Below, piece by piece: positions 31,284 to 44,410 of a stretch of DNA of 64,000 bases (position 1 is its first letter; each line of letters opens with the position of its first letter). Where the stretch lies: assembly GCF_000828055.2 (NCBI RefSeq), contig NZ_CP010523.2, positions 1,116,001-1,180,000 of the forward strand, in the 5' to 3' direction. Source of the DNA: Klebsiella variicola. GTDB lineage: Bacteria > Pseudomonadota > Gammaproteobacteria > Enterobacterales > Enterobacteriaceae. The position numbers and the translations under genes are program-made. Below the pieces are notes generated by a model. It was not told where the DNA came from and did not search any database. It worked only from the letters and a program-made list of their open reading frames with translations.

Positions 31284-32019
31284 CCGGCATCCCCTTAAGC
31301 ATGGCCTGGACCAGCGCCGTCAGACACCCGCAGACAATCCCGGCGAGGATGGCCGCCGGAATGGAAAATAACAAAATGCCACCCAGCGCGCCTGCCAGGG
31401 CTGCCGTGACGCAGAGTGACTGCTGGCGCTGGAATGAGGCCAGCAGGAAGCTCATAAACAGCGCCGGCAGCATAAAGCCGAGCGCGGCCTCCACCGCGGG
31501 ATAATCCACCAGCAGGCCGTTGCCGGACCAGGCGCCGGCCAGCGTGCCGCATACCCACGATGCCCAGGAAGTAAAAGCGAGACCGAGCATCCAGTTTTCG
31601 CTCCAGCGGCGGTTATCGCGAACCAACCTGGCGGTGGCCGCGGCGAAAACCTCATCGGTCAGGCCAAAGGCCCAGAGGGCGGTTTTCTTTTTATCCAGCG
31701 CTGAGCGAATGCGGCTGCGCAATGAGGGACCATACAGCACGTGGCGGACATCCATCGCCATCACCGTCAGGGCGGCGACCCACAGCGAACTGCCGGCGGC
31801 CAGCATGGCGGTGATCACAAACTGGCTGGCGCCAGCGTAAATAATGCAGGAGAAAAACAGGCTTTCCAGCGGGGTGAATCCCAGCCGGGTGGCGTTCAGT
31901 CCGAAGGCGAAAGCCACCGGCAGGTAGCTGATAACGATGGGGAGACTGTCTTTGATGCCTTCGCCGACGGTGGCGACACGTTCAGGTAAGGCACAGGTTA
32001 AGGGCGCGGGGTTTTCCAT
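31273..32019 (-). CDS. ygaZ: YgaZ, large subunit of L-valine exporter
   Basis: AzlC-family inner-membrane protein (248 residues, five to seven spans) forming the branched-chain amino-acid exporter with YgaH. The conserved family stretch [20 protein letters not shown], then [15 protein letters not shown], is present, as is [13 protein letters not shown]. In E. coli the MFS gene ygaY lies between ygaZ and proX; here it is absent, leaving only 178 bp. Confidence 0.93.
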   Translation of the reverse strand: MENPAPLTCALPERVATVGEGIKDSLPIVISYLPVAFAFGLNATRLGFTPLESLFFSCIIYAGASQFVITAMLAAGSSLWVAALTVMAMDVRHVLYGPSLRSRIRSALDKKKTALWAFGLTDEVFAAATARLVRDNRRWSENWMLGLAFTSWASWVCGTLAGAWSGNGLLVDYPAVEAALGFMLPALFMSFLLASFQRQQSLCVTAALAGALGGILLFSIPAAILAGIVCGCLTALVQAMLKGMPDEQ

Positions 32020-32164
32020 ATGAATAACTTATCGCTGGATCCATGTGAAGGTGGCAATTTGACCGATGTCTCCACCTTAACAGAGCGCGATGCGCCTTAA
32101 CACTATGGAAATTCCTGGAATCGCTTTTCTATGACCTGGCCACGAGAAAGGGGGCAAGGGGGCC

Positions 32165-32187
32165 GGATAAGGCGCTGGGCCTTATCC
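32165..32187. terminator. Hairpin after proX
   Basis: GGATAAGGC and GCCTTATCC form a 9-bp stem around GCTGG, ten bases beyond the proX stop. The arms resemble a REP unit. It can serve as the 3' end of the proVWX transcript; no T tract follows. Confidence 0.5.
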
Positions 32188-32197
32188 GTGAGCGGGT

Positions 32198-33196
32198 TTA
32201 CTGCTGCGCGGCGAGGGCGGTTTTCACCCAGCTGTCGAACAGCGGCTGGTGGGCTTTGATCCAGCCATCAACGTGGCCGTTAATGTCGGCTTCGGAAGCA
32301 TGGCCTTCATGCATCATTGCATTCTCGGCGTTGATGTCGGCGATCGGCAGCTTCATGACGCTAAACAGAGTGGCGGCGGCCGGATTTTTCTCCGCCCAGG
32401 CTTTGTTGGCGACGATGTGCATTGTGTTCACCGGGAAGCCATAGTTGGCGCCGTTGGCCAGTTTGGTGTCGATGTTTTTCTGCTCGCCCGGCAGGGAGGA
32501 GAACGGCACCTGCAGCCAGACGACGTCTTTGCCAGGTTTCAGCACGTCGCTGACCCAGTACGGCGTCCAGGTGTAGTAGAGCACCGGTTTACCCTCTTTA
32601 TAGCGGGCGATGGTGTCAGCCATCATCGCCGCGTAGTTGCCCTGGTTATGGGTGACGGTTTTGCTCAGGCCATAGGCGTCAATCTGGTGGTTAATCACCG
32701 CTTCGCAGCCCCAGCCTGGCGTACAGCCGGTGAGATCCGCTTTACCGTCGTTATTGGTATCAAACAGTTTGGCGATCTGCGGATCTTTAAGCTGATCGAT
32801 GGAGGTGATGTGGTACTGCTCGGCGGTTTTTTTGTCGATCAGATAGCCCTGGGCGGCGCCAGAGACATACACCCCTTTACGATAGAATTTGTTATCACCG
32901 CCCGCCGCGGCGTACATGTCATCGTGCAGCGGCTGCCAGTTGGTGGCGATAAAGGTGGTATCCCCGGCGGCAATCGAGGTATAGGCAACGTTATAGTCCA
33001 CTTCGCTCGGTTTCTCGACGGTGTAGCCAAGCTTCTCCAGCGCGCGACTGACCAGCAGGGTCTGGAAGGTCTCTTCCGAAATAGTGCTCTGGGCAGGCTT
33101 CACGGTAATCCCTTTGCCCGGCAGGTCGGCGGCGAAGGTGCTGGTGGCGATCAGGGTGGCAAAGGCGGCGGTGGCCATCATCGTACGATGTCGCAT
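32198..33196 (-). CDS. proX: ProX, glycine betaine-binding periplasmic protein
   Basis: High-affinity binding protein for glycine betaine and proline betaine in the ProU osmoprotectant importer. It has 332 residues with a signal peptide ending ...TSTFAA, and the betaine box tryptophans are visible in [10 protein letters not shown] and [14 protein letters not shown] cysteine pair ([11 protein letters not shown]) is conserved with E. coli. It is the last gene of the operon; a 78-bp gap with an inverted pair CCCCGGC/GCCGGGG (33233-33256) separates it from proW. Confidence 0.96.
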   Translation of the reverse strand: MRHRTMMATAAFATLIATSTFAADLPGKGITVKPAQSTISEETFQTLLVSRALEKLGYTVEKPSEVDYNVAYTSIAAGDTTFIATNWQPLHDDMYAAAGGDNKFYRKGVYVSGAAQGYLIDKKTAEQYHITSIDQLKDPQIAKLFDTNNDGKADLTGCTPGWGCEAVINHQIDAYGLSKTVTHNQGNYAAMMADTIARYKEGKPVLYYTWTPYWVSDVLKPGKDVVWLQVPFSSLPGEQKNIDTKLANGANYGFPVNTMHIVANKAWAEKNPAAATLFSVMKLPIADINAENAMMHEGHASEADINGHVDGWIKAHQPLFDSWVKTALAAQQ

Positions 33197-33274
33197 GGTG
33201 GTTCCTCTTATTGTTTAACGGGAAGAGCGACCCCCCGGCCTCGGCTGGTGCCGGGGAGCGGCGCTGTTATCGAC

Positions 33275-34342
33275 TTATCGACAGAAAGGGCGAGTGATAA
33301 GCCCCAGTGGGCCGGTGGTGTACCAGCGGCGGTTGCCGCGACTGCGGGCGTCGCGACCGACGGCCTGGGTGAGGCGGTCAAGAATAATCGCGAGGATCAC
33401 GATCCCTACGCCGCCGACGGTGGCGAGACCCATATCCAGGCGGCCGATGCCGCGCAGCACCATCTGGCCAAGACCGCCGACGGCAATCATCGAGGCGATC
33501 ACCACCATCGACAGGGCCAGCATCAGCGTCTGGTTTACCCCGGCCATGATGGTGGGCATCGCCAGCGGCAGCTGAACCTTAAACAACAGCTGGCGCGGGC
33601 TGGCGCCAAACGAGCGCGACGCTTCGATCAGATCCGCTGGCACCTGGTTTATCCCGAGGATGGTCAGACGGACGATCGGCGGCAAGGCGAAGATAATCGT
33701 CACCACCACGCCCGGCACGTTGCCGATGCCGAACAGCATCACGATCGGCACCAGGTAGACGAAGGCCGGCGTGGTCTGCATGGCATCGAGCAGCGGGCGG
33801 ATAATTTTCGCCGCCCGCGGGCTGCGCGCCAGCCAAATACCCAGCGGCAGGCCGATAACCATGCAGAACAGCAGGGCGGTGAGGACCAGTGCCAGGGTGA
33901 CCATCGCCTGCGACCAGGCGCCGATGGCGCCGATGGCAATCAGCGAAACCAGGGTGGCGACCCCCATGCCGAGGCTGGAGATCTGCCAGGCGATCAGCGC
34001 GAAGACGATAATCGCCACCGGCGCCGGCATCCCCAACAACAGCTGCTGGAAGGCGCTGAGGATGTAGTCGATCGGCACGCGGATCCCCTGGAATAGCGGA
34101 CGGAAGTGCAGCACGATCCAGTCGATAGCGTGAGTGACCCAGCTGTCGAGCGGGATCAGCGTTTTATGGAACGGGTCCATGATGTTGAACGATTCCGGCT
34201 GCGGCGCTGGGGCGCTGTGCAGCCAGTCGGCGCCGCCGCCGTTGGCCGGCGCGGCAGTAGAGGCGCCACCCCAGGCATCGGCGGCCTGCGCAGCGCTGTC
34301 GGTTGCCGGGGCGCTGTCCCACGGATTAGTTTGATCAGCCAT
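33275..34342 (-). CDS. proW: ProW, glycine betaine ABC permease
   Basis: Inner-membrane permease of ProU, 355 residues, with the unusually long hydrophilic N-terminus of this protein (about 100 residues, Ala/Gly/Pro-rich) followed by about seven spans. The ATPase-contacting EAA loop is [20 protein letters not shown]. It overlaps proV by 8 nt. Confidence 0.96.
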   Translation of the reverse strand: MADQTNPWDSAPATDSAAQAADAWGGASTAAPANGGGADWLHSAPAPQPESFNIMDPFHKTLIPLDSWVTHAIDWIVLHFRPLFQGIRVPIDYILSAFQQLLLGMPAPVAIIVFALIAWQISSLGMGVATLVSLIAIGAIGAWSQAMVTLALVLTALLFCMVIGLPLGIWLARSPRAAKIIRPLLDAMQTTPAFVYLVPIVMLFGIGNVPGVVVTIIFALPPIVRLTILGINQVPADLIEASRSFGASPRQLLFKVQLPLAMPTIMAGVNQTLMLALSMVVIASMIAVGGLGQMVLRGIGRLDMGLATVGGVGIVILAIILDRLTQAVGRDARSRGNRRWYTTGPLGLITRPFCR

Positions 34343-35537
34343 GATTCACCCCCTCGCGATCTAAAGCCTGGAGCAGCATTCGTTTGGAAATGATGCCAAT
34401 GTATTGTTGTTCTTCATCCACCACCGGGACGGCGCACGGGGCGTGGCCGACGTGGGAGAGCAGATCGCTGAGCGGCGTTTGCGCCTCCACCGCCAGCGGG
34501 GCGTCAATCAGCGCCGCCTCGATCCCCTGGCCGACGCTGAGCGCGGTTTTCAGAGAATCGATCGAGACAATCCCGACAAAGCGATTTCCGCGTTCGATGA
34601 CATAGCCATATTCCCGGTCTTCATCCTGTAATAATTTCAGCGCGGAGCGGGGGCCAAAACCTGGGGTTTTACGAATCAATCCAACCGGGCTGCGACGGGC
34701 AATATCTTTGGCGCTAAAGACCTGGCTAATATCCACGCCGCGGAAGAAGGTGCGCACATAATCATTGGCCGGATTATTCAGTATTTCATCCGGCGTACCG
34801 ACCTGGACCACTTCGCCATTTTGCATAATGGCAATGCGATCGCCAATTCGCATGGCTTCATCAAGGTCATGAGAAATAAAGACGATAGTGCGTTGATGCT
34901 TCGCCTGTAATTTGATGAGCTCATCCTGCATTTCGGTGCGAATGAGCGGGTCGAGCGCGGAGAAGGCTTCATCCATTAACAGAATATCGGGATTAATCGC
35001 CAGCGCGCGAGCTAAACCGACGCGCTGACGCATCCCGCCGGAGAGTTCATCCGGCCAGGCGTGGGCATAATTCTCCAGCCCCACCTGCCGCAGCGCCTCC
35101 CGCGCTTTTTGTTCTCGTTCGGCGGTCGGGACGCCGGCCAGCGCCATGCCAAACGCCGTGTTGTCGAGCACGCTCATGTGTGGCATCAGCGCAAAGGACT
35201 GAAATACCATCGCAATTTTCTTGCGACGCACCTCGCGCAGCTCGGCATCCGACATTTTGGCGATGTCGACCCCGTCAATCAGCACCTGGCCGCGGGTGGG
35301 TTCAATCAGGCGATTGAGAAGGCGAACCATGGTGGATTTCCCCGAGCCGGAGAGCCCCATGATGACGAATATCTCGCCTTCTTCAATGGCCAGACTGGCG
35401 TCTTTGACGCCAAGCGACAGCCCCGTTTTTTCCAGTATTTGCGCTTTGTTGAGTCCTTTCTCAATATATTTGAAAGCCCGGTTTGGGTGCTCGCCAAATA
35501 TCTTATAAAGATTTTTAATTTCTAATTTAATTGCCAT
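34335..35537 (-). CDS. proV: ProV, glycine betaine ABC ATPase
   Basis: Cytoplasmic ATPase of ProU, 400 residues. It has Walker [10 protein letters not shown], signature [15 protein letters not shown], Walker [14 protein letters not shown] and H-loop FISHD, then a C-terminal pair of CBS domains (about 280-395) that in related OpuA proteins sense ionic strength. It is the first gene of the operon, under the osmotically regulated promoter listed below. The 5' part of proV contains the downstream H-NS-binding element in E. coli; I did not locate it here. Confidence 0.97.
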   Translation of the reverse strand: MAIKLEIKNLYKIFGEHPNRAFKYIEKGLNKAQILEKTGLSLGVKDASLAIEEGEIFVIMGLSGSGKSTMVRLLNRLIEPTRGQVLIDGVDIAKMSDAELREVRRKKIAMVFQSFALMPHMSVLDNTAFGMALAGVPTAEREQKAREALRQVGLENYAHAWPDELSGGMRQRVGLARALAINPDILLMDEAFSALDPLIRTEMQDELIKLQAKHQRTIVFISHDLDEAMRIGDRIAIMQNGEVVQVGTPDEILNNPANDYVRTFFRGVDISQVFSAKDIARRSPVGLIRKTPGFGPRSALKLLQDEDREYGYVIERGNRFVGIVSIDSLKTALSVGQGIEAALIDAPLAVEAQTPLSDLLSHVGHAPCAVPVVDEEQQYIGIISKRMLLQALDREGVNHG

Positions 35538-35605
35538 GCAATAGAGAAGTTCCTGTTATTTGTTTATTGCGATACGATACCCGATGGTGATTATGATCTT
35601 TTTAC

Positions 35606-35633
35606 ACCCTAACATACTCAGATTCTGTGACAA
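35606..35633 (-). promoter_or_regulatory. proU P2-type promoter
   Basis: On the minus strand TTGTCA (35628-35633) and TAGGGT (35606-35611) are 16 bp apart, inside TTGTCACAGAATCTGAGTAT then GTTAGGGT. This closely matches the E. coli proU P2 promoter (TTGCCT...TAGGGT). The rest of the 357-bp gap 35538-35894, including the segment toward nrdF, shows no gene; it is AT-rich near proV, fitting H-NS control. Confidence 0.75.
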
Positions 35634-35894
35634 CCCTCAATGGCAAACTCTCGGCAAAATGGCGTGAGGGACAGAGCGGCGCAGCCCCCGTGATATAAGG
35701 GCTGAGCGTCAATTTGTTGTGGGTAATATTTTTTGATTATCTCTGGATAATTCGACTGAAATGGACCAGTTTTCTTTTAAATATGACGGAGTGATGACGG
35801 TTATGCGATGGAGAGAATATTTGGCAGATGAACCCACTTTTCTGCGAAATAGATCACCAGGAACCAGCCCGCCATATTCCTGGTGAAAGTACGG

Positions 35895-38981
<3,087 letters not shown>

Positions 38982-39009
<28 letters not shown>

Positions 39010-39392
39010 AATTCGCTGACTCCTTTACGCACGTTGTCGATATCGTCGGGGGTTCCCATCAGCTCGAAGCGGTAGAGATAGGGCACGGCGCATTTTTGCG
39101 CGATGACCTCCCCGGCACGCCCCCAGGCGTCGCCAAAGTTGCGATTGCCAGCGGCAATCACCCCGCGGATCAGCTGGCGGTTATGCACGTCGTTTAAAAA
39201 GCGGATCGCCTGACGCGGTACCGCGCCGGCCGTACCGCCGCCGCCATAGCTGGGAACGATGAGAATATAGGGTTCGTCTACCTGGAGATGTTCGCGCTCG
39301 TTCAGCGGAATGCGCACCGCCGGCAGCCCCAGGCGCTGCACAAAGCGATGGGTATTCTCCGAACGGCTGGAGAAGTAGACGATGAGGCTCAT
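38982..39392 (-). CDS. nrdI: NrdI, flavodoxin-like activator of NrdF
   Basis: FMN protein (136 residues) that supplies superoxide to assemble the Mn(III)2-tyrosyl cofactor of NrdF. The phosphate-binding loop is [13 protein letters not shown], and the flavin loops are [15 protein letters not shown] and GNRNFGDAW. It overlaps nrdH by 4 nt and nrdE by 28 nt. Confidence 0.96.
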
Positions 39393-39634
39393 GCGCTGGC
39401 CGCCGTGACGGAGGGGCGCAGGCGATTGATCATATCCGGGCGGAAGCCGCTCCAGCGTAGCTCACCGGCGATCACCACCGGCAGCTGGCGAAATCCCTGC
39501 TCGCGCAGGGTGTCAGCTGCATCCGGCTGCTGGTCGACGTTCACCATTTCAAAGGCCAGTCCTCGGCTCTCCATGGCTCGCCGTGTGGCATGGCACTGCA
39601 CGCAGTCATTTCGAGTGTAAATAATAATGCGCAT
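39389..39634 (-). CDS. nrdH: NrdH, glutaredoxin-like redoxin
   Basis: Thioredoxin-fold reductant (81 residues) for NrdEF with active-site CVQC near the N-terminus and the NrdH signature WSGFRPD. It is reduced by thioredoxin reductase. The start at 39634 ([10 protein letters not shown]) matches E. coli; five upstream codons are discounted. It is first gene of nrdHIEF, downstream of two NrdR boxes. Confidence 0.96.
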   Translation of the reverse strand: MRIIIYTRNDCVQCHATRRAMESRGLAFEMVNVDQQPDAADTLREQGFRQLPVVIAGELRWSGFRPDMINRLRPSVTAASA

Positions 39635-39709
39635 GATTCGTATTTCCATTTAAGATAACAGCACGGCGCTAAACGCAGCGTCGAACGTTGTGGGTCATTC
39701 GATAAGGAA

Positions 39710-39756
39710 ATACTAGATGTAGTTGTTTGAAAGTTCAACCACTCAATATATAGCGT
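39710..39756. promoter_or_regulatory. Pair of NrdR boxes upstream of nrdH
   Basis: ACTCAATATATAGCGT (39741-39756) matches the NrdR consensus ACACWATATATWGTGT at 14 of 16 positions. ATACTAGATGTAGTTG (39710-39725) matches at 11. Starts are 31 bp apart (15-bp linker), which is the spacing usual for NrdR pairs. The linker contains a small palindrome TTGAA-AG-TTCAA. Identification is by pattern and position. Confidence 0.7.
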
Positions 39757-39817
39757 TTTTAGCAAGGAAATCCCCCGCCAGGACAATTCGGCGGAGGAGG
39801 GGGAAGGCTGTGCGGAA

Positions 39818-40249
39818 CTACAGACGCATGGCGACGGCGAGTCGGTTGAAAGCGTTCATCAGGCTGATGGCTAAGGTCAGATCGCTTATCTGACGCGGGG
39901 TAAAATGTTCGCGCAGCGGCAGGTAAACGTCATCTTCCGCATGGCTGGCGGCAATGTCGGTGACCGACTCGGCCCACGCCAGCGCTGCGCGTTCGCCAGG
40001 TGTGAAGTGGGCGCTTACCCGCCAGCCCGCCAGGGCATCCAGTTTGCTTTGCGCCATACCGCCCTTGCGCAGCGCCTGGCTGTGCTTCTCAAGGCAGAAG
40101 GCGCAGCCGTTGATCTGCGAGACGCGTAAATAAACCAGCTCTACCAGGGCGCTGCCCAGCTCGCTTTTCTCCAGCGCGATGCTGGCCTGTACCAGCCCTT
40201 TATAGACTTCCGGGCTCAGTTCACTGAATGGCTGACGTAATTGGCTCAT
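39818..40249 (-). CDS. Carboxymuconolactone decarboxylase-family (AhpD-like) protein
   Basis: Cytoplasmic protein of 143 residues with the AhpD-like helical fold. The redox CxxC appears in INGCAFCLEKHSQALRKGG, with the downstream His of the AhpD-type proton relay. Such proteins act as peroxidase or disulfide reductases or have unknown roles; the substrate cannot be told here. It is divergent from a MocR-type regulator with an 88-bp shared gap, so that regulator is the likely controller. Confidence 0.82.
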   Translation of the reverse strand: MSQLRQPFSELSPEVYKGLVQASIALEKSELGSALVELVYLRVSQINGCAFCLEKHSQALRKGGMAQSKLDALAGWRVSAHFTPGERAALAWAESVTDIAASHAEDDVYLPLREHFTPRQISDLTLAISLMNAFNRLAVAMRL

Positions 40250-40337
40250 GGTGTTCTCCTCTCTAAGACGGCAGCTAAAATAGCACTATAATGGACTGCA
40301 AAAGATAGCCATATTGTGATGAAAAAAGCAGACCATA

Positions 40338-41699
40338 ATGGAAGCGATCCACCTCCCTCTTTATCAGCGTATTGCCCGCCAGCTGAAATCGGCAATTGAA
40401 CGGGGCGAACTGACCCCGGGCAGCCGTCTGCCCGCCAGCCGGGTGTTTGCCCAGGAGCAGGGCGTCTCCCGGGCGACTATCGAAAACGCCTGGGGTGAAC
40501 TGGTCGCCCAGGGGTGGCTTGAGCGGCGTGGGCAGGCGGGGACCTTTGTCAGCGAGCGGCTCAGTCCGCGCCAGCTGGCGCCGGTAACGCCAGCGCAATC
40601 AGCCGCCTCGACGGACCCGTTGCCCTTTCAGATGGGGCTGCCGGCGCTGGATCTCTTTCCGCGCGGGCTGTGGGCGCGAGTGATGGGTCGTCGGCTGCGG
40701 ACGCAGTCGCGGTTCGACCTTGCCCCCGGCGATCCCGGCGGCGACCCGCTTCTGCGCCAGGCGATCGTGGAGTATCTGCGCCTGTCGCGCAGTATTGACT
40801 GCCAGCCGGAGCAGGTGCTGATTACCGGCAACTATGCTACCTCCATGGATCTTATCCTGCGTACGCTGGCGCAGCCGGGGCAGCATATGTGGATGGAGGA
40901 TCCGGGGTATCCCTTTATCCGCCCGGTCGTTGAGGCCAGGCAGCTGGTGGTGGATGCGATCCCGGTGGACGACGAAGGAATGGATGTTGGCTGGGGCTTG
41001 CGGCATCACCCTCAAGCGCGGTTTGCCCTGCTCACCCCGGCACACCAGAGCCCGCTGGGGGTCGCGCTGTCGCTGCCCCGGCGTCGCCAGCTGCTGGCGT
41101 GGGCGACAGCGCGCGACGCGTGGATTATTGAGGACGATTACGATAGTGAGTTTCGCTATCACGGCAAACCGCTGCCGCCAGTGAAAAGCCTCGATGCGCC
41201 GCAGCGGGTTATCTACGCCGGCACTTTCAGTAAGTCGATGTTTCCGGCGCTGCGCACCGCCTGGCTTGTGGTGCCGACCCCGCTGGCGGCGCGTTTTCAT
41301 CAGACGGCGGAGCGCCAGCCCTGCACCGTTCCTACTCTGTGGCAGCAGACGCTGGCGGATTTTATCCAGCAGGGACATTTCTGGCGTCATCTGAAAAAAA
41401 TGCGCGCCAGCTATAGCCAGCGCCGACAGTGGCTGGAGTCGGCCCTGCAGGCGCAGGGCTTTCAGGTCACGCCGCAGCAGGGGGGCATTCAGCTGGTCAT
41501 GCCGGTCAGCGGCAACGATCGCCTGCTGGCCCGGCAGGCGGTTGAGGCCGGGCTGGCGGTGCAGGCGCTGAGCGACTGGCGTCTTCGCCATGCAGGCGAG
41601 GGGGGATTACTGATGAGTTTTACCAATATTCGCTCAGCGGCGATGGCCGATGCGCTGGCCCGGCGGCTCAGAGAGGCGATCGCGAACGATGGCGCATAA
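40338..41699 (+). CDS. MocR/GabR-type transcriptional regulator
   Basis: Predicted regulator of 453 residues with a GntR winged helix (1-about 75; LYQRIARQLKSAIERGELTPG, SRLPASRVFAQEQGVSRATIENAW) fused to an aminotransferase fold I domain. The PLP-binding lysine is in GTFSKSMFPALR, with the phosphate-binding and cofactor residues DDYDSEF nearby. These proteins sense PLP or amino compounds. An octamer ATAATGGA occurs twice in the divergent gap (40288-40295 and 40335-40342, the second covering the start codon) and may be its operator. Confidence 0.85.
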   Translation: MEAIHLPLYQRIARQLKSAIERGELTPGSRLPASRVFAQEQGVSRATIENAWGELVAQGWLERRGQAGTFVSERLSPRQLAPVTPAQSAASTDPLPFQMGLPALDLFPRGLWARVMGRRLRTQSRFDLAPGDPGGDPLLRQAIVEYLRLSRSIDCQPEQVLITGNYATSMDLILRTLAQPGQHMWMEDPGYPFIRPVVEARQLVVDAIPVDDEGMDVGWGLRHHPQARFALLTPAHQSPLGVALSLPRRRQLLAWATARDAWIIEDDYDSEFRYHGKPLPPVKSLDAPQRVIYAGTFSKSMFPALRTAWLVVPTPLAARFHQTAERQPCTVPTLWQQTLADFIQQGHFWRHLKKMRASYSQRRQWLESALQAQGFQVTPQQGGIQLVMPVSGNDRLLARQAVEAGLAVQALSDWRLRHAGEGGLLMSFTNIRSAAMADALARRLREAIANDGA

Positions 41700-41703
41700 A
41701 AAA

Positions 41704-41729
41704 CCCCTGCGGCCAGAGGCGCGCAGGGG
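41704..41729 (-). terminator. Terminator of ygaM, between convergent genes
   Basis: CCCCTGC and GCAGGGG pair around a 12-base loop. On the minus strand the stem is followed by TTTTTT, a standard intrinsic terminator for ygaM; it can also end the MocR transcript from the other side. Confidence 0.7.
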
Positions 41730-41817
41730 CTGACGCGTATTTGTTATCTTCATTAGATTCCGTGAAGCTCGCGGGCTTCCGCTCGCCAGGCGCGCGCGGA
41801 AGCTGACGCTGTCTCTA

Positions 41818-42165
41818 TTATCGACGTAAATTGAGCAATACGCCAATAAATACCCCGACGGCGGCTGCGGCGCCGACGCTGTGCCAGGGTTTATTGCGCA
41901 CGTAGGTATCGGCGCAGCCCAGCGCATCACAGGCTGCCTGACGGGCATCCAGCGCCGCCTGCTGCACCCGGTTGTGACCATTGAGGCGGGCACGGGTCTC
42001 TTTCAGCAGCGACTGAGCTTTAACGCGCGCCGCTTCGGCTTCCTCTTTCGCGTCACTGCCCCACGATTTCAGCACCTCTTCCAGCGTATCCGCTAATTGA
42101 CTGACATCGTTATGGATATCCTCAGCATTCTCGTCAAAATTGTTGCGGTTCACATGGTTAGCCAT
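41818..42165 (-). CDS. ygaM: YgaM, ElaB/YqjD family inner-membrane-anchored protein
   Basis: 115 residues. A long amphipathic helical part (DVSQLADTLEEVLKSWGSDA, KEEAEAARVKAQSLLKETRARL) precedes a C-terminal membrane segment (SVGAAAAVGVFIGVLLNL) ending in RR, the layout of the ElaB/YqjD/YgaM family, which bind ribosomes and anchor them to the membrane in stationary phase. The frame extends 40 codons upstream, but the start at 42165 fits the family and has GGGAGA upstream. E. coli YgaM is slightly shorter. Confidence 0.85.
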   Translation of the reverse strand: MANHVNRNNFDENAEDIHNDVSQLADTLEEVLKSWGSDAKEEAEAARVKAQSLLKETRARLNGHNRVQQAALDARQAACDALGCADTYVRNKPWHSVGAAAAVGVFIGVLLNLRR

Positions 42166-42314
42166 CGTTATCTCCCTTAATTCCATCGAGTGAGTAAGTG
42201 TAGGACAAGATTTTGAATTATGCTTACTGCTGTGGTTTCTGGAATATTCCGAAAGCACTGCGCTTAACGAATAAGGTAAGGTCAATGTGCGGTAAAAGAT
42301 AACGAGGAATCAGT

Positions 42315-42677
42315 ATGTATTTAAGACCCGATGAGGTGGCGCGTGTTCTTGAAAAAGCCGGCTTCACCATGGATGTTGTGACGCAAAAAGCGTACGGCTA
42401 TCGCCGAGGCGATAATTATGTTTATGTGAACCGCGAAGCGCGCATGGGGCGGACAGCGTTAATTATTCATCCAGCGCTAAAAGAGCGTAGCAATATGTTG
42501 GCCGAACCGGCCTCAGATATCAAAACCTGCGACCATTATGAACAATTTCCGCTGTATTTAGCCGGAGATGCGCAGCAGCATTATGGTATTCCGCACGGAT
42601 TTAGCTCACGGATGGCGCTTGAGCGTTTTCTGAATGGACTATTTGGCGAAGCCCAACCGGCGATGTCGACAAATTAA
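42315..42677 (+). CDS. ygaC: YgaC, DUF2002 protein
   Basis: Cytoplasmic protein of unknown function, 120 residues, conserved in enterobacteria ([20 protein letters not shown], then [20 protein letters not shown]). E. coli ygaC is Fur-repressed and lies beside ygaM as here. I did not find a convincing Fur box in the 149-bp divergent gap. Confidence 0.9.
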   Translation: MYLRPDEVARVLEKAGFTMDVVTQKAYGYRRGDNYVYVNREARMGRTALIIHPALKERSNMLAEPASDIKTCDHYEQFPLYLAGDAQQHYGIPHGFSSRMALERFLNGLFGEAQPAMSTN

Positions 42678-42717
42678 TACGACGGTTAAGACCGGGGCGG
42701 AGCAGGCTGGCGAGAGA

Positions 42718-42738
42718 GCGACTGGCAGGGCCAGTCGC
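42718..42738. terminator. Hairpin between convergent ygaC and alaE
   Basis: A perfect 9-bp stem GCGACTGGC-AGG-GCCAGTCGC midway between the two stop codons. It could end transcripts from both sides although T tracts are weak. Confidence 0.45.
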
Positions 42739-42752
42739 TGGAATAGCGTCGG

Positions 42753-43202
42753 TCAGGCTTTCGCCTGCTGGTAGGGGGCCACGCGGAACAGGCGGCGGCA
42801 ATAGTCGAGGAAGTAGCCGTAAGCAGCGCCCATCATCATCGATACCGCCAGGTTTGAGCTCACTGCAGCGACAATCTGGTGCCAGTCTGCACCTACGCTC
42901 CACAATATTGCGACATACACTGGCGACTGGAAAGTGACGTAGGCCAGCACGTCGGCCATATTTTTCATCCAGCCTGCCGGGCTAATGCGCCGGGCCTGAC
43001 GCATCGCAAAGTCGCGATAAAAACCATAGGGCACGGCAATAATAATGTTGACCGGGATCGCCACCAGGCGCGACGATAACGACTGCTCAAACGTCATACC
43101 AGAGAGAAAAATTTCGATCATCATGTTGACGACGGTGCAGTAAACCACCATCGCAAAGGTGTCTGCAACCGCATGCCGCAAGCGGGAGTGCGCAGAGAAC
43201 AT
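42753..43202 (-). CDS. alaE: AlaE, L-alanine exporter
   Basis: Inner-membrane exporter of 149 residues with four predicted spans and the conserved N-terminal stretch [20 protein letters not shown], plus [22 protein letters not shown]. It protects against toxic intracellular alanine. The start at 43202 ([14 protein letters not shown]) fits E. coli; 38 further upstream codons in frame are discounted because no ribosome site or similarity supports them. Confidence 0.93.
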   Translation of the reverse strand: MFSAHSRLRHAVADTFAMVVYCTVVNMMIEIFLSGMTFEQSLSSRLVAIPVNIIIAVPYGFYRDFAMRQARRISPAGWMKNMADVLAYVTFQSPVYVAILWSVGADWHQIVAAVSSNLAVSMMMGAAYGYFLDYCRRLFRVAPYQQAKA

Positions 43203-43930
43203 CGGAGTGCTCCTCGAAAATGAAGTCAATAACGCCGAAAAATGCGCGTTGGTATAGCGTTTTTGGGCTGCCTGTTTTGATGTGCGTAGAGTATATCTCT
43301 GCATTAAAAGTGGCAACTAGCTATAAATTTTTATTTATTGCCTTTTTGTCGATAAAATACTCTGCGACAGTTGGTTTTCTGCCCGTTACGCTACTTTTAT
43401 TGCTGGTTTTGTGAAATGTGTTTAATTTCAGTTGGTTACTTGACGTTTTTGCATGATATCTGACCAGGGAGGCGGCGTCTGACCGCCCGCTGTGGCGCAA
43501 AATCGCGTGAGCCTGTGATGAAGGTCTCGTTTAGATGTTTTTATGCCATTATGCCGGTTTTTGTGGTGAAAAATTCTAAAATGACGTGTGGCGTTTTATT
43601 CTGATTGGCTGGGTAACTATTCATTAGGCCGTGTGGAGAGGGCCTGCGTATCCGCCGACGATAAGAGGATAAACCGCTGACCATAAAGGTAATATCGCCT
43701 GCTGAATATATTTTCATATCTTACCATCCGCCGCTTTTATTTATTCATGGTCTTGTTGGCCTGCGCTGGCGAAAAAGAACCGGGGATTTGCCGATATAGG
43801 GCAGGCGGAAAAGGTTTACTCTTTGCATAATATATTTATCTGGACAACCGAAGGCTGGAAATAAATAAGTGTTTCCATTACACTTGCCGCGTTGTATCTT
43901 TTAATTGGTTATCTGGGATTTCTTAATTTT
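43203..43930. other. AT-rich intergenic region between alaE and stpA
   Basis: 728 bp with no gene I can support. A 64-codon plus-strand frame at 43220-43414 has hydrophobic stretches but no ribosome site and unnatural composition. The region has a weak inverted pair (GGCGG at 43471, CCGCC at 43483). It must contain the alaE and stpA promoters on its two sides and is likely H-NS/StpA-bound, as such AT-rich DNA usually is. Confidence 0.4.
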
Positions 43931-44332
43931 ATGTCTTTAATGTTACACAAACTGAATAATATCCGTTCACTGCGTGCCCTGTCCCGTGAATTCTCCATTG
44001 ACGTGCTTGAAGAGATGCTGGAAAAGCTCAGGATCGTCACTGAAGAAAAACGTACGCAACAGCAGCTGGCGGCGCAGCAGCAGGCGGAATATCAGGAAAA
44101 AGTGAATACCTGGCTTGAGCTGATGCGCGCCGACGGTATTTCTCCTGACGACCTCGTGGCCGATATTCAGCCGTCGATGGCGGTAGGGAAAAAGCGGCAA
44201 CCGCGCCCGGCGAAATATCGTTATACCGATCATACTGGCGCAGAAAAAACCTGGACCGGTCAGGGAAGAATGCCGAAGCCGATTGCTCAGGCGGTTGCTC
44301 AGGGCAAATCGCTGGACAGTTTCCTCATTTAA
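43931..44332 (+). CDS. stpA: StpA, H-NS paralogue
   Basis: Nucleoid-associated silencer and RNA chaperone, 133 residues. It has an N-terminal dimerisation helix bundle (LNNIRSLRALSREFSIDVLE), coiled-coil linker (EEKRTQQQLAAQQQAEYQEK) and C-terminal DNA-binding domain (KYRYTDHTGAEKTWTGQGRM, PKPIAQAVAQGKSLDSFLI). The AT-hook-like Q/RGR-type loop is GQGRMP. It matches E. coli StpA in the same place. The frame opens 13 codons earlier but the start at 43931 aligns with MSVMLQSLNN of E. coli. H-NS itself would have a different linker; position favours StpA. Confidence 0.9.
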   Translation: MSLMLHKLNNIRSLRALSREFSIDVLEEMLEKLRIVTEEKRTQQQLAAQQQAEYQEKVNTWLELMRADGISPDDLVADIQPSMAVGKKRQPRPAKYRYTDHTGAEKTWTGQGRMPKPIAQAVAQGKSLDSFLI

Positions 44333-44410
44333 AGCCGATCCGGCCGGTATCAGGACAGTGGGGGAGACCCGCCGTTCCGTCCGGCCTTATCACTTCCCGG
44401 GAGAGGGGCT

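Noticed and set aside
32249-34096. Long open frame (615 codons) antisense to proX and proW
   Set aside because: It spans two convincing genes and their gap; the composition (many His, Gln, Arg, Asp) is that of an antisense shadow in GC-rich DNA.
43220-43414. 64-codon hydrophobic frame between alaE and stpA
   Set aside because: No ribosome site, low-complexity AT-rich DNA and no similarity I recognise.
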